A stretch of DNA of 64,000 bases from Pseudomonas sp. UFMG81. GTDB lineage: Bacteria > Pseudomonadota > Gammaproteobacteria > Pseudomonadales > Pseudomonadaceae. The notes below the pieces were generated by a model. That model was given only the letters and a program-made list of their open reading frames with translations. It was not told the origin of the DNA and searched no databases. Positions within the stretch are counted from its first letter, which is position 1, and each line of letters begins with the position of its first letter. The stretch is taken from assembly GCF_015354575.1 (NCBI RefSeq), contig NZ_JACAFQ010000011.1, forward strand, positions 166,740 to 230,739, given 5' to 3'. Below are positions 34,360 through 45,915 of this stretch, one piece after another. Both the position numbers and the translations under genes were made by a program.

Positions 34360-34761
34360 TCACTCGAAACTGCCATGCAACTGGTGAATCTGCCGGCGCT
34401 GTTTCTTGTTCGGCCGCCCGTCGGTGGTCACGCCCATCGCTCCCGCCTTGCGCATTTCGGCGGCCTGCTCACGCCGCTTCACGCTCTCGGCGGTTTCCTC
34501 ATACAGCAACTGCGCCTCTGGCGCCCCCCGGCGCACCACCGACAACGCCTTGACCACCACCGTGCGCTCATCGAAACCGGTGCGCAGCAGGAATTCGTCG
34601 CCCACCCGTGGTTCCTTGCCTGGCTTGCAGCGCTCGCCCCGGCAGTGCACCTTGCCGCTTTCGATGGCCGCCTTGGCCAGCGCCCGGGTCTTGTAGAAAC
34701 GCGCCGCCCACAGCCACTTGTCCAGGCGGACCTTGTCGTCGTCTTCGGGCTTTTGTGCCAT
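34360..34761 (-). CDS. hslR: Heat-shock protein 15-like S4 RNA-binding protein
   Basis: A 133-residue protein with an N-terminal S4 RNA-binding domain (VRLDKWLWAARFYKTRALAKAAIESGKV) and a basic tail (RPNKKQRRQIHQL). Hsp15 of E. coli binds free 50S subunits that carry a nascent chain after premature release and helps to recycle them. The start MAQKPEDDD fits the family; the upstream Met is out of the conserved region. It is divergent from the RimB-like gene. Confidence 0.92.
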   Translation of the reverse strand: MAQKPEDDDKVRLDKWLWAARFYKTRALAKAAIESGKVHCRGERCKPGKEPRVGDEFLLRTGFDERTVVVKALSVVRRGAPEAQLLYEETAESVKRREQAAEMRKAGAMGVTTDGRPNKKQRRQIHQLHGSFE

Positions 34762-34871
34762 GGTTTTTCCTCGAACTCTGTCTTTCACAGAACTGTACTA
34801 CCGTGACTGACGGATGCAAAAAGTCCGTGCCGTCATTACAGTTCACCACCTTGATCCGCAGGGCACGCTTC

Positions 34872-35354
34872 GTGAAGACATTCGACCACCTGACTGTAAT
34901 CGGCCTGCGCGAGTGGGTCGCCCTGCCCGACCTCGGTCTGGCCGGCCTGCGCGCCAAGATCGACACCGGCGCCAGCACCTCCAGCCTGCATGCCACCGAT
35001 GTCGAAACCTTCGAGCGCGATGGCCAGCCCTGGGTGCGCTTCACCGCGCACCTGGGCTCGGTGGTGCAACTGCGCCACCGGCGCTGCGAGGCGCCGCTGG
35101 TCACGATGAAACGCATCAAGAGCTCAAACGGCCAGGCCCAGGCCCGCTACGTGATCCGCACCAGCCTGGCGCTGGGCGACCGGGTGTGGGAGGTGGAATT
35201 CACCCTGGCCTGCCGCAAGAGCATGCGCTATCGGCTGCTGCTGGGCTCCAAGGCGCTGATCCACGGCCAGTTGGTGGTCAACCCCGGCCTCAAGTACGTC
35301 CAGGACAAACCGGCCTTCCCGGCCACCCTTTCCCCTGTCACAGGTGCTGCATGA
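34872..35354 (+). CDS. RimK-associated retropepsin-like (ATP-dependent zinc) protease, RimB-like
   Basis: A 160-residue protein of the family annotated as ATP-dependent zinc protease, with an aspartyl-protease-like core: [16 protein letters not shown] near residue 30 has the DTGA motif and LLGSKAL near residue 128 the second half. It overlaps rimK by four bases (ATGA). In P. fluorescens, RimB partners RimK in control of ribosomal protein RpsF glutamation. The start GTG ([12 protein letters not shown]) follows AGGG; a TTG seven codons upstream is possible. Confidence 0.85.
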   Translation: MKTFDHLTVIGLREWVALPDLGLAGLRAKIDTGASTSSLHATDVETFERDGQPWVRFTAHLGSVVQLRHRRCEAPLVTMKRIKSSNGQAQARYVIRTSLALGDRVWEVEFTLACRKSMRYRLLLGSKALIHGQLVVNPGLKYVQDKPAFPATLSPVTGAA

Positions 35355-36256
35355 AGATCGCTGTGCTGTCGCGCAATCCGCGTCTGTATTCCACCCGCCG
35401 CCTGGTCGAGGCCGGCACCCAGCGGGGCCATGAAGTGGTGGTGGTCGACACGCTCCGGGCCTATATGAACATTGCCAGCCACAAGCCGCAGATCCACTAC
35501 CGCGGCAAGCCGCTGGAAGGCTTCGATGCGGTGATCCCGCGTATCGGCGCCTCGGTCACCTTCTACGGCTGCGCGGTGTTGCGCCAGTTCGAGATGATGG
35601 GCGTCTACCCGCTCAACGAGTCGGTGGCGATTGCCCGCTCACGGGACAAGCTGCGCTCGCTGCAGCTGCTGTCGCGCCGGGGTATCGGCCTGCCGATCAC
35701 CGGCTTCGCCCACTCGCCGGACGACATTCCCGACCTGATCCAGATGGTCAACGGCGCGCCGCTGGTGATCAAGGTGCTCGAAGGCACCCAGGGCATCGGC
35801 GTGGTGCTGTGCGAAACCACTCAAGCCGCTGAGTCGGTGATCGAAGCATTCATGGGCCTCAAGCAGAACATCATGGTCCAGGAGTACATCAAGGAAGCAG
35901 GCGGCGCGGACATTCGCTGCTTCGTGGTGGGCGACAAGGTGATCGCCTCGATGAAGCGCCAGGCCAAACCGGGCGAGTTCCGCTCCAACCTGCACCGGGG
36001 CGGGGTCGCCAGCCTGATCAAGATTACCCCGGAAGAGCGAATCACCGCGATTCGTGCCGCCAAGGTGATGGGCCTGAGCGTGGCGGGTGTGGATATCCTG
36101 CGCTCCAACCACGGGCCGCTGGTGATGGAGGTGAACTCTTCACCGGGACTGGAGGGGATCGAGGTGACCACCGGCAAGGATGTGGCCGGGATGATCATCG
36201 AACACCTGGAGAAGAATGGCGGGCCGAACCAGACCCGGACCAAGGGGAAGGGTTAA
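35351..36256 (+). CDS. rimK: Alpha-L-glutamate ligase RimK, ribosomal protein S6 modification
   Basis: A 301-residue ATP-grasp ligase that adds glutamate residues to the C-terminus of ribosomal protein S6 (RpsF). [22 protein letters not shown] is family-typical at the start, here seen as [32 protein letters not shown] near residue 136 is the ATP-binding loop, and [12 protein letters not shown] near residue 260 the Mg2+ site. Coupled to the protease gene by ATGA. In pseudomonads RimK alters the proteome during host or plant colonisation. Confidence 0.95.
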   Translation: MKIAVLSRNPRLYSTRRLVEAGTQRGHEVVVVDTLRAYMNIASHKPQIHYRGKPLEGFDAVIPRIGASVTFYGCAVLRQFEMMGVYPLNESVAIARSRDKLRSLQLLSRRGIGLPITGFAHSPDDIPDLIQMVNGAPLVIKVLEGTQGIGVVLCETTQAAESVIEAFMGLKQNIMVQEYIKEAGGADIRCFVVGDKVIASMKRQAKPGEFRSNLHRGGVASLIKITPEERITAIRAAKVMGLSVAGVDILRSNHGPLVMEVNSSPGLEGIEVTTGKDVAGMIIEHLEKNGGPNQTRTKGKG

Positions 36257-36259
36257 GTC

Positions 36260-36362
36260 GGGACTGCTTCGCAGTCAATCGCTGGCAAGCCAGCTCCCAC
36301 AGGAAACGCACGCGGATTTTGTGGGAGCTGGCTTGCCAGCGATGGGCTGCGCAAGCAGCCCC
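36260..36362. repeat. REPIN, GCTGGC-stem type
   Basis: Inverted arms (36260-36303 and 36320-36362) with GGGAGCTGGCTTGCCAGCGA; the inner part is as at 21162. It lies in the 111-bp gap between convergent rimK and envZ and ends 6 bp from the envZ stop. Confidence 0.85.
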
Positions 36363-36367
36363 AGCAA

Positions 36368-37681
36368 TCAGACAGCGTTACGCGGCAACAACAACCCCAA
36401 AGGCAACCGCACCCGCGCCTCGATCCCCCCGCCCGAGCGGTTGCGCAGCTCGACATTGCCACCGTGCTGCGCGGCAATCCGCTTGACGATCGCCAGCCCC
36501 AGCCCGGTGCCCTTGCCGCCCCGCGCCCGGTCGCCACGGATGAACGGGTTGAAGATGGTCTCCAGTTCCGACTCGTCGATCCCCGTGCCGCGGTCGAGCA
36601 CACTGAGCACCACGTAGGGTGCGCTCTGGTCGCCCGACACATAGGCCGCCACCTCGACGCCCTTGCCAGCGTGGTGCAGGGCGTTGCCGATCAGGTTACC
36701 GAGCATGCGCTTGAGCGACACCCGCCGCAGCGGGAACGGAGGGATCGGCTCCAGGCACAGGCGCACGCGTTCTTCAGGCTGGTTGTACGGCGCCACCACT
36801 TCACGGATCAGCTCGGTGAGGTCGACCTCCTCCACCGGTTCGTCGCGGCCGTCGCGGATGAAGGCCAGGAACTGGTCAAGAATGGCGTCCATGTCCTCGA
36901 TGTCGCGGACCATGTCGTCGCTCAGGTCGCTGTCGTTGTCCATCAGCGACAGCGACAGGCGCAGACGAGTCAGTGGCGTGCGCAGGTCGTGCGAGACCCC
37001 CGCCAGCATCAACTCGCGCTCGCGTCCGGCCTGCTCGACATCCTCGGCCATCTGGTTGAACGCCCGGTACACCTCGGTCATCTCGCTGGGGGTGTCGCTG
37101 ACCGGCAGGCGCACACTGCGCCCCTGCCCCAGCTGGCGGGCGGCGAACACCAAGCGCTTGAGCGGCTGGTTGAGTTGACGCACGAAGATCCACGCCGACG
37201 CGGTGGACAACAGGCCGATGGCCAGGAACCAACCCAGCACGTTCCAGATCTTCTGCCCGCGCAGCGGGTGCGGATACAGCGGCACCTTCAGCCAACCCGG
37301 GCCCAGGCTCGGGGCATTGACCCACAACGCCGGTGGCGCATGGATGCGCAGGCGCACCTCGGTGTCCTCGCCCAGTTCGGCCTGCATCTGGCGCTGGTAG
37401 ATCTCGCTGTACGGCCAGTGCTGCTCGCCTTCCGGTACGCCCGAGCCGGTGACCCGGATCAGCCCGGCAGCCTCGGCGATCTGGTCGCGGTTCTCTTCAT
37501 CCGCCGCCCAATAGGCACGCAGCGTGAGCGCCACGCCATGGCTGTACTGACGATCGACCAGCACGTCTTCGTTCATCAGCAGGTACACCAGGGTCAGCGC
37601 CTTGGAGAACAGCACGACGATCAGCACCAGCCACAGGGTGCGGGCGAAGAAACTTTGCGGGAACCAGAGCGGGGTTTTCAT
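36368..37681 (-). CDS. envZ: Osmosensor histidine kinase EnvZ
   Basis: A 437-residue inner-membrane sensor kinase. Two membrane helices (about 13-36 and 148-167) flank a periplasmic domain of roughly 110 residues; a HAMP segment follows (NQPLKRLVFAARQLGQG). The phospho-accepting His231 lies in AGVSHDLRTPLTRL, and the ATP-binding part shows NLIGNALHHAG and GKGTGLGLAIV. It should phosphorylate and dephosphorylate OmpR. It lies 106 bp after ompR, with a terminator-like hairpin in between. Confidence 0.95.
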   Translation of the reverse strand: MKTPLWFPQSFFARTLWLVLIVVLFSKALTLVYLLMNEDVLVDRQYSHGVALTLRAYWAADEENRDQIAEAAGLIRVTGSGVPEGEQHWPYSEIYQRQMQAELGEDTEVRLRIHAPPALWVNAPSLGPGWLKVPLYPHPLRGQKIWNVLGWFLAIGLLSTASAWIFVRQLNQPLKRLVFAARQLGQGRSVRLPVSDTPSEMTEVYRAFNQMAEDVEQAGRERELMLAGVSHDLRTPLTRLRLSLSLMDNDSDLSDDMVRDIEDMDAILDQFLAFIRDGRDEPVEEVDLTELIREVVAPYNQPEERVRLCLEPIPPFPLRRVSLKRMLGNLIGNALHHAGKGVEVAAYVSGDQSAPYVVLSVLDRGTGIDESELETIFNPFIRGDRARGGKGTGLGLAIVKRIAAQHGGNVELRNRSGGGIEARVRLPLGLLLPRNAV

Positions 37682-37734
37682 CGATCACTACACAGTCGGC
37701 AAGGGCCGCAAAAAAGGTTGGGCGCTACAGACGA

Positions 37735-37762
37735 AAACAGGGCGACTCCTGCGAGTCGCCCT
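37735..37762 (-). terminator. Terminator-like hairpin between ompR and envZ
   Basis: On the minus strand a perfect 9-bp stem GGGCGACTC/GAGTCGCCC with a 4-base loop is followed by TGTTTTCG. This is a plausible partial terminator lying 26 bp after ompR and 54 bp before envZ. It could hold EnvZ below OmpR in amount. Confidence 0.6.
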
Positions 37763-37787
37763 GCACCCTCGTGTCGAGCCAGCAGGC

Positions 37788-38528
37788 TCATTTGCCGGCG
37801 TTTCCGTCCGGCACGAAGACGTAGCCCACGCCCCACACGGTCTGGATGTAGCGCGGCTTGGACGGGTCGGGTTCGATCATTCGGCGCAGGCGCGAGATCT
37901 GCACGTCGATGGAGCGCTCCAGCGCATCCCACTCGCGGCCACGGGCCAGGTTCATCAGCTTGTCGCGGGTCAGCGGCTCGCGAGCATGCATCACCAGGGC
38001 CTTGAGCACGGCGAACTCGCCGGTGGTGAGCATGTGCGTCTCGTCGCCACGCTTGAGCTCGCGGGTGGCCAGCGACAGTTCGTAGTCACCGAAGGTGACG
38101 GTCTCTTCCTCGCTGCCCGGCGCGCCCGGCACAGCCGGGGCCTGGCGGCGCAGCACGGCCTTGACCCGGGCCACCAGTTCGTCGGGGTTGAACGGCTTGG
38201 CCAGATAATCATCGGCGCCCAGCTCCAGCCCCTTGATACGGCTGAGCTCGTCGCCCTTGGCGGTGAGCATGATGATCGGGATCTGGTTGTTCGATGCACG
38301 CAGGCGCTTGCAGGCGGACAAGCCATCCTCGCCCGGCAGCATCAGGTCGAGCACCACCAGGTTGAACACTTCACGGGCCAGCAGGCGGTCCATCTGTTCG
38401 ACGTTCGGCACGGTGCGCACACGGAAGCCCTTGCTGGTGAAGAAACGGTCCAGCAGGCTGCTCAGGCCCGGGTCGTCGTCGACGATGAGAATCTTGTCGC
38501 CTTCGGCGGCGTTTGCGGTGCTGGTCAT
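37788..38528 (-). CDS. ompR: Response regulator OmpR
   Basis: A 246-residue OmpR/PhoB-type response regulator. The receiver domain (ILIVDDDPGL) has the phospho-accepting Asp61 in VVLDLMLPGEDG and a conserved Lys in YLAKPFNPDEL; the C-terminal winged helix starts near residue 145 (LTTGEFAVLKALVMHAREPLTRDKL in part). AGAGGAG precedes the start. Control of porin and osmotic genes is expected. A CATAAT box lies on the minus strand about 27-32 bp before the start codon. Confidence 0.96.
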   Translation of the reverse strand: MTSTANAAEGDKILIVDDDPGLSSLLDRFFTSKGFRVRTVPNVEQMDRLLAREVFNLVVLDLMLPGEDGLSACKRLRASNNQIPIIMLTAKGDELSRIKGLELGADDYLAKPFNPDELVARVKAVLRRQAPAVPGAPGSEEETVTFGDYELSLATRELKRGDETHMLTTGEFAVLKALVMHAREPLTRDKLMNLARGREWDALERSIDVQISRLRRMIEPDPSKPRYIQTVWGVGYVFVPDGNAGK

Positions 38529-38674
38529 GAATTACTCCTCTGATATCGCCGCGCATTATGGCGTAGCCATTGCAGCGCGTGCCGTGTGCATTGTTAGCAG
38601 ATTTTTCCCACCGCGCCACTGCTACCCCGTCAACGGCAGGCGCGGTGCCATCACCGCAAGCCCGGCACGATGGG

Positions 38675-38680
38675 TATAAT
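38675..38680 (+). promoter_or_regulatory. -10 box upstream of tex
   Basis: A perfect TATAAT lies 77 bp before the tex ATG, in the 228-bp gap between divergent ompR and tex. The -35 region is weak (TCACCG at 18 bp). Confidence 0.5.
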
Positions 38681-38756
38681 GCGCGGCTTTCATCCAGCGC
38701 CGCCGGGCCCGAGCCCGTCTCGCGGCCCCCGCATACACAATTGTCAGGTGGTTTAC

Positions 38757-41083
<2,327 letters not shown>

Positions 41084-41084
<1 letters not shown>

Positions 41085-41467
41085 TGGACGTCCCCAAGGA
41101 GTACGTCGAAAGCGCCTTCAGCCAGCTCCTGGGCTGCCGCCTGCAACGCCTGGATACCGGCGTTGCCGAGGTGGCCCTGGCGCTCGAGCCGCGCCTGCGC
41201 AATCGCGGCCAGAAGCTGCATGGGGGGGCGATCTTCAGCCTGGTCGACATCGCCATGGGCCTGGCCTGCTCGGCCAGCCATGGCTTCGACCAACAGAGCG
41301 TGACCATCGAGTGCAAGATCAACTACATGCGCGCGGTCAGCGAGGGTGAGGTACTGTGCACCGCCCGCGTACTGCATGCAGGCCGGCGCACGCTGGTGGT
41401 CGACGCCGACGTGCTCCAGGGCGACAAACTGGTGGCCAAGGCGCAGGGAACCTTTGCGGTTCTCTAG
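41084..41467 (+). CDS. PaaI-type hotdog thioesterase
   Basis: A 127-residue thioesterase of the PaaI group. LHGGAIFSLVDIAMGLACS near residue 48 carries the conserved HGG and the catalytic Asp. It would hydrolyse aryl- or short-chain acyl-CoA. The ATG overlaps the tex stop by one base (TGATG); a GTG one codon earlier is also possible. The tex-thioesterase pair is stable in Pseudomonas (PA5201-PA5202, from memory). Confidence 0.87.
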
Positions 41468-41511
41468 CTGAAAAGGCCCTGACTGCGGTATTTTTGCCGG
41501 CAATAGCTGTT

Positions 41512-41602
41512 GGGGCTGCTCTGCAGCCCATCGCCGGCAAGCCGGCTCCCACAGGGTCTTGTGGGAGCCGGCAAGCCTTCGATGGAGCGCGCAGCGGTCC
41601 CG
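41512..41602. repeat. REPIN, GCCGGC-stem type, right arm degenerate
   Basis: Left arm 41512-41553 with CATCGCCGGCAAGCCGGCTC; right arm reads GGGAGCCGGCAAGCCTTCGA, so its own hairpin is broken. It lies in the 253-bp gap between the thioesterase gene and gshA. The remaining 118 bp before gshA show no clear promoter. Confidence 0.75.
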
Positions 41603-41720
41603 CGTTATTGGCGTCGGAACCGCGCAACCAGGCGACAACGCCAGTTCCTTTCCCAACTACCCTTGTAGACCGTCACCTCTACCCCCATATTGGGGCGACT
41701 GACGCGTGAAGGAATCCATC

Positions 41721-43298
41721 TTGAGCGACCTCCTCAACCGCCGCCTGAGCTTGCTCGGCGACAACCTCGACCTGCTCAAGCAGTGCCTGCACGGCATTGA
41801 GCGCGAATGCCTGCGCGTGACCGAAGACGGTCGCCTGGCCCAGACCCCGCACCCGGAGGCGCTGGGTTCGGCGCTGACCAACGAGCAGATCACCACCGAC
41901 TATTCCGAGTCGCTGCTGGAGTTCATCACCCCGGCCCTGGCGGACCCTGCCAAGGTGCTCGAAAGCCTCGAACAGACCCACCGTTTCGTCTACAGCAAGC
42001 TAGCCGGTGAGTACCTGTGGAGCCCGTCGATGCCCTGCGCGCTGCCGGCCGAGGAGGACATCCCGATCGCCGAGTACGGCACCTCCAATATCGGCAAGCT
42101 CAAGCACGTGTACCGCAAGGGCCTGGCCCTGCGTTACGGGCGCACCATGCAGTGCATCGCCGGCATCCACTACAACTTCTCGCTACCCGAGAAACTGTGG
42201 CCGTTGCTGCGTGACGCCGAAGGCGGCGAGGAAAGCAACCGCGACTACCAGTCCTCGGCCTATATCGCGCTGATCCGCAACTTCCGCCGCTACAGCTGGC
42301 TGCTGATGTACCTGTTCGGCGCCTCGCCGACCCTGGACAAAGGCTTCCTGCGCGGCCGCCCGCACCAGCTCGAAGAGCTCGACGCCAATACCCTGTACCT
42401 GCCCTACGCCACCAGCCTGCGCATGAGCGACCTGGGTTACCAGAGCAACGCCCAGGCGGGCCTGACGCCCTGCTACAACAACCTCGCCAGCTACACCGAC
42501 AGCCTGCGCAAGGCGGTAGGCACGCCCTACCCGCCCTACGTCGAGGTCGGCACGCACAAGGATGGCGAGTGGGTGCAGCTGAACACCAACATCCTGCAGA
42601 TCGAGAACGAGTACTACTCGAACATCCGCCCCAAGCGCGTCACCTACACCGGCGAGCGGCCAATCCAGGCCCTGACCTCCCGTGGCGTGCAGTACGTCGA
42701 AGTGCGCTGCCTGGACATCAACCCGTTCCTGCCGGTGGGCATCGACCTCACCGAGGCACGCTTCCTCGACGCCTTCCTGCTGTTCTGCGCCCTGGAGGAC
42801 AGCCCACCGCTGGACAACGGCGAGTGCGGCCAGTGCACCAGCAACTTCCTCACCGTGGTCAAGGAAGGTCGCCGTCCGGGGCTGGAACTGCGCCGTGCCG
42901 ACCAGCCGGTCGCGCTCAAGCAATGGGCCAGCGAACTGATCGCACGCATCGGTGAACTGGCCGCCCTGCTTGACCGTGCCCATGGCGGCAGTGAGCACGC
43001 CAAGGCCCTGCAAGCCCAGCAGGCCAAGGTCGACGACCCCGAGCTGACCCCGTCGGCCCAGGTACTGGCGCGCATGACCGAGCACGATGAAAGCTTCGTC
43101 GCGTTCTCCCTGCGCCAGAGCCGCCTGCACGCCGAGACCTTCCGCGAGCAGCCGCTGAGCACCGAGCAGCAACAGGCCTTCGAAACGCTCGCCCGCGAGT
43201 CGATTGCCAAGCAGGCCGAGCTGGAGCAGGAAGAGGTCGGTGACTTCGACCTGTTCGTCGGTGCCTACCAGGCCAGCATCCTGGCCATCAGCAACTGA
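41721..43298 (+). CDS. gshA: Glutamate-cysteine ligase
   Basis: A 525-residue enzyme that joins glutamate and cysteine, the first and limiting step of glutathione synthesis. [21 protein letters not shown] near the start, [14 protein letters not shown] near residue 58 and [12 protein letters not shown] near residue 140 are family signatures. The start is TTG (LSDLLNRRL): GAAGGA stands 7 bases before it and the N-terminus then matches known GshA proteins; a GTG five codons upstream lies before the ribosome-binding site. Its stop overlaps the TetR gene (TGATG). Confidence 0.94.
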   Translation: MSDLLNRRLSLLGDNLDLLKQCLHGIERECLRVTEDGRLAQTPHPEALGSALTNEQITTDYSESLLEFITPALADPAKVLESLEQTHRFVYSKLAGEYLWSPSMPCALPAEEDIPIAEYGTSNIGKLKHVYRKGLALRYGRTMQCIAGIHYNFSLPEKLWPLLRDAEGGEESNRDYQSSAYIALIRNFRRYSWLLMYLFGASPTLDKGFLRGRPHQLEELDANTLYLPYATSLRMSDLGYQSNAQAGLTPCYNNLASYTDSLRKAVGTPYPPYVEVGTHKDGEWVQLNTNILQIENEYYSNIRPKRVTYTGERPIQALTSRGVQYVEVRCLDINPFLPVGIDLTEARFLDAFLLFCALEDSPPLDNGECGQCTSNFLTVVKEGRRPGLELRRADQPVALKQWASELIARIGELAALLDRAHGGSEHAKALQAQQAKVDDPELTPSAQVLARMTEHDESFVAFSLRQSRLHAETFREQPLSTEQQQAFETLARESIAKQAELEQEEVGDFDLFVGAYQASILAISN

Positions 43299-43924
43299 TG
43301 AACCGCCCCGCCACCCCGCGCAAGCCGCGCGCCAGCAGCCAGGCCAGGATCGAGGCGATCCTGGCGGCAGCGCGCGAGCTGCTGGCCGGGCAAGGGGTGG
43401 CCGCGCTGTCGATCTACAGCGTGGCTGAACGGGCGCAGATCCCCCCGTCGTCGGTGTACCACTTCTTCGCCAGCGTGCCGGCGTTGCTCGAAGCCCTCAC
43501 CGCCGATGTGCACCGGGCCTTTCGCGAGGCCTTGAGCGCGCCGATCGACAGTGCGGCGTTCAGCACCTGGCACGGCCTGTCGCGGTTGATCGAGCAGCGC
43601 ATGCTGGACATCTACAACGAGGACGCCGCGGCGCGGCAGCTGATTCTCGCCCAGCATGGTTTGAGCGAAGTGGTCCAGGCTGACCGCCAGCACGACCTGG
43701 AGCTGGGCGAGTTGATGCACCGGCTGTTCGACCGGCATTTCCAGCTGCCGGCGATGCCCAGGGATGTGGACGTGTTCGCCTTGGCGATGGAGCTCAGCGA
43801 CCGGGTGTATGCCCGCTCGATGCAGCTGCACGAGCAGATCACCCCGCGCATGGCGGAGGAAGGGATGCGGGTGTTCGAGGCGTATCTGGGCTTGTACCTG
43901 CCGCCGATTCTGGCCAAGCGCTAA
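43298..43924 (+). CDS. TetR-family transcriptional regulator
   Basis: A 208-residue TetR-type regulator. The N-terminal helix-turn-helix spans about residues 12-60 (RIEAILAAARELLAGQGVAAL, IYSVAERAQIPPSSVYHFFAS). The remaining helices form a ligand domain with no recognisable ligand motif. Translation is coupled to gshA by a one-base overlap, so it is made with glutathione synthesis. Its targets are unknown; the convergent ssu operon is one possible link, by position only. Confidence 0.88.
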   Translation: MNRPATPRKPRASSQARIEAILAAARELLAGQGVAALSIYSVAERAQIPPSSVYHFFASVPALLEALTADVHRAFREALSAPIDSAAFSTWHGLSRLIEQRMLDIYNEDAAARQLILAQHGLSEVVQADRQHDLELGELMHRLFDRHFQLPAMPRDVDVFALAMELSDRVYARSMQLHEQITPRMAEEGMRVFEAYLGLYLPPILAKR

Positions 43925-43942
43925 TCCTGAAACCAGAAAAAT

Positions 43943-44033
43943 CTGTGGGAGCCGGCTTGCCGGCGATGGCGTCCCCAGACACATCTCTGTTGCCTGATCT
44001 GACGCTATCGCCGGCAAGCCGGCTCCCACAGGG
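43943..44033. repeat. REPIN, GCCGGC-stem type
   Basis: Inverted arms with GTGGGAGCCGGCTTGCCGGC at the left and the complement at the right. It separates convergent TetR and ssuF genes and probably ends both transcripts. Confidence 0.85.
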
Positions 44034-44049
44034 CCGGCTGTGCAATTCA

Positions 44050-44265
44050 TCACAACTTGGCGATGGACACCTCGGTCGATTTCACAAAGGCGATCACCTC
44101 GCTGCCCACCTGCAACTCCAGCTCCTTCACGGAACGGGTGGTGATCACCGACGTGACGATGCCGGAGGCGGTCTGCACGTCGATCTCCGACAGTACCGGG
44201 CCTTCGAGGATTTCCTTCACGGTGCCTTTGAACTGGTTGCGAACGTTGATGGCTTTGATGGTCAT
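44050..44265 (-). CDS. ssuF: SsuF, TOBE/Mop-domain protein
   Basis: A 71-residue single TOBE (Mop) domain, MTIKAINVRNQFKGTVKEIL at the start and TRSVKELELQVGSEVIAFVK in the second half. Mop domains bind molybdate or similar oxyanions in the cytoplasm. SsuF is the last gene of ssuEADCBF in P. putida S-313, where it was reported necessary for use of some sulfonates. It lies 30 bp after ssuB on the same strand. Confidence 0.9.
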   Translation of the reverse strand: MTIKAINVRNQFKGTVKEILEGPVLSEIDVQTASGIVTSVITTRSVKELELQVGSEVIAFVKSTEVSIAKL

Positions 44266-44295
44266 GGCTGATTTCCTTTCTATGGCTTCGGGGGT

Positions 44296-45108
44296 TCAAT
44301 GCGCCCAACGCAGTTGCGTGGGCAAAGGGGCTACAGGTTCCGGCTCGGGCGGGGTGCCCGGGGCGGACAGAACACGGTCCAGCACTTCGCTTTCCAACAC
44401 CGCCAGGCGGTGCGAACCCCGCGCCCGAGGGCGCGGCAGGTCGACCAGCAGGTCGAGGCCGACGGCGCCGTCCTCGATCAGGATCACCCGGTCCGCCACG
44501 GCGACGGCTTCGCTGACGTCGTGGGTGACCAGCAGCACGGTGAAGCCATGCTGGCGCCACAGGCGTTCGATCAATTGCTGCATTTCGATACGGGTCAGCG
44601 CATCCAGCGCACCCAGCGGTTCGTCCAGCAGCAGCAGGCGCGGCTGATGGATCAACGCCCGGGCCAGGGCCACCCGTTGCTTCTGGCCGCCGGACAAGGC
44701 CGCCGGCCACTCCTGGGCGCGGTCCGCCAGGCCGACCGCCTCCAGGGCGTCCAGCGCCCGCTGGCGCCAGTGGCCCGACAGGCCCAGGCCGACGTTGTCG
44801 ATCACCTTCTTCCACGGCAGCAGGCGCGCGTCCTGGAACATCAGGCGAGTGTCTTCGCGGGCCTCGGCCAACGGTGCGGCGCCGGCCAGCAGCTCGCCGG
44901 CGCTGGGGTTGTCGAGCCCGGCCAAGAGGCGCAGCAAGGTGCTCTTGCCGCAGCCACTGCGGCCGACAATGGCGACGAACTGGCCGGCCGGGATATGCAG
45001 GTCGATGCCGCGCAGCACGTCGCGCTGGCCGAAGGTCTTGCGCAGGCCGTTGGCCGCCAGCGGAATGCCACGCAGCAGACGCGGCGGTTGTTCCTTGAGC
45101 ACGGTCAT
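44296..45108 (-). CDS. ssuB: Aliphatic sulfonate ABC transporter ATP-binding protein
   Basis: A 270-residue ABC ATPase that powers sulfonate uptake with SsuC and SsuA. Walker A is [12 protein letters not shown] near residue 51, the signature LSGGQKQR near residue 138, Walker [13 protein letters not shown] near residue 158 and the switch His in VTHDVSEA. The ATG overlaps the ssuC stop (ATGA), which supports the start MTVLKEQ over a Met 17 codons upstream. The C-terminal 45 residues are Pro-rich and longer than in E. coli SsuB. Confidence 0.95.
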   Translation of the reverse strand: MTVLKEQPPRLLRGIPLAANGLRKTFGQRDVLRGIDLHIPAGQFVAIVGRSGCGKSTLLRLLAGLDNPSAGELLAGAAPLAEAREDTRLMFQDARLLPWKKVIDNVGLGLSGHWRQRALDALEAVGLADRAQEWPAALSGGQKQRVALARALIHQPRLLLLDEPLGALDALTRIEMQQLIERLWRQHGFTVLLVTHDVSEAVAVADRVILIEDGAVGLDLLVDLPRPRARGSHRLAVLESEVLDRVLSAPGTPPEPEPVAPLPTQLRWAH

Positions 45109-45905
45109 CACGCCCCCTCCTTCTTCGCGGCCTGGTAGGCCGGGTGCCAGCGCAGCCACACACGCTCCAGGCCACGGGCGGCCAGGTCGGCGAGCTTGCC
45201 GAGCACGGCGTACAACACGATCGCCAGCACCACCACGTCGGTCTGCAGGAACTCACGGGCGTTCATGGCCAGGTAGCCGATACCCGAGTTGGCCGAAATG
45301 GTTTCGGCAACGATCAGCGTCAGCCACATGAAGCCCAGGGCAAAGCGCACCCCGACCAGGATCGACGGCAGCGCGCCCGGCAGGATCACCTGGCGAAACA
45401 GCGCGAAGCCCGACAGCCCGTAGCTACGCGCCATCTCCACCAGCGCCGGATCGACGTTGCGGATGCCGTGGTAGGTGTTCAGGTAGATCGGGAACAGGGT
45501 CCCCAGCGCCACCAGGAAAATCTTTGCCGACTCGTCGATGCCGAACCACAGGATCACCAGCGGGATCAGCGCCAGGTGCGGCACGTTGCGGATCATCTGC
45601 ACCGAGCTGTCGAGCAGGCGTTCACCCCATGTCGACAGGCCGGTGATAAAGCCCAGCAGCAAACCCAGGCTGCCGCCGATGAGAAAACCCAGGCCCGCAC
45701 GCCAGCCACTGATGGCCAGGTGGGTCCAGATTTCGCCGCTGCGCACCAGCTCGACGCCGGCATCGAGCACCGCGCTGGGCGCAGGGAGGATGCGCGTCGA
45801 CAGCCAGCCGCTGGTCACCGCCAGTTGCCACACCGCCAGCAGCAGCACTGGCAGGGCCCAGGGCGCCAGGCGCTGTGGCCAGGGGGTCGAGGTTGCACGG
45901 GTCAT
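45108..45905 (-). CDS. ssuC: Aliphatic sulfonate ABC transporter permease
   Basis: A 265-residue inner-membrane permease with about six helices. The coupling-helix EAA motif that contacts SsuB is visible as [24 protein letters not shown] in part ([16 protein letters not shown] near residue 155). It forms the channel for alkanesulfonates. It lies 10 bp after ssuD and overlaps ssuB. Confidence 0.95.
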   Translation of the reverse strand: MTRATSTPWPQRLAPWALPVLLLAVWQLAVTSGWLSTRILPAPSAVLDAGVELVRSGEIWTHLAISGWRAGLGFLIGGSLGLLLGFITGLSTWGERLLDSSVQMIRNVPHLALIPLVILWFGIDESAKIFLVALGTLFPIYLNTYHGIRNVDPALVEMARSYGLSGFALFRQVILPGALPSILVGVRFALGFMWLTLIVAETISANSGIGYLAMNAREFLQTDVVVLAIVLYAVLGKLADLAARGLERVWLRWHPAYQAAKKEGA

Positions 45906-45915
45906 GGTACGGCCC

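Noticed and set aside
34814..35350. A 5' extension of rimK in frame through the RimB-like gene
   Set aside because: The frame is open from an ATG at 34814, but the known RimK start lies at 35351 and the protease is coded in another frame with clear motifs.
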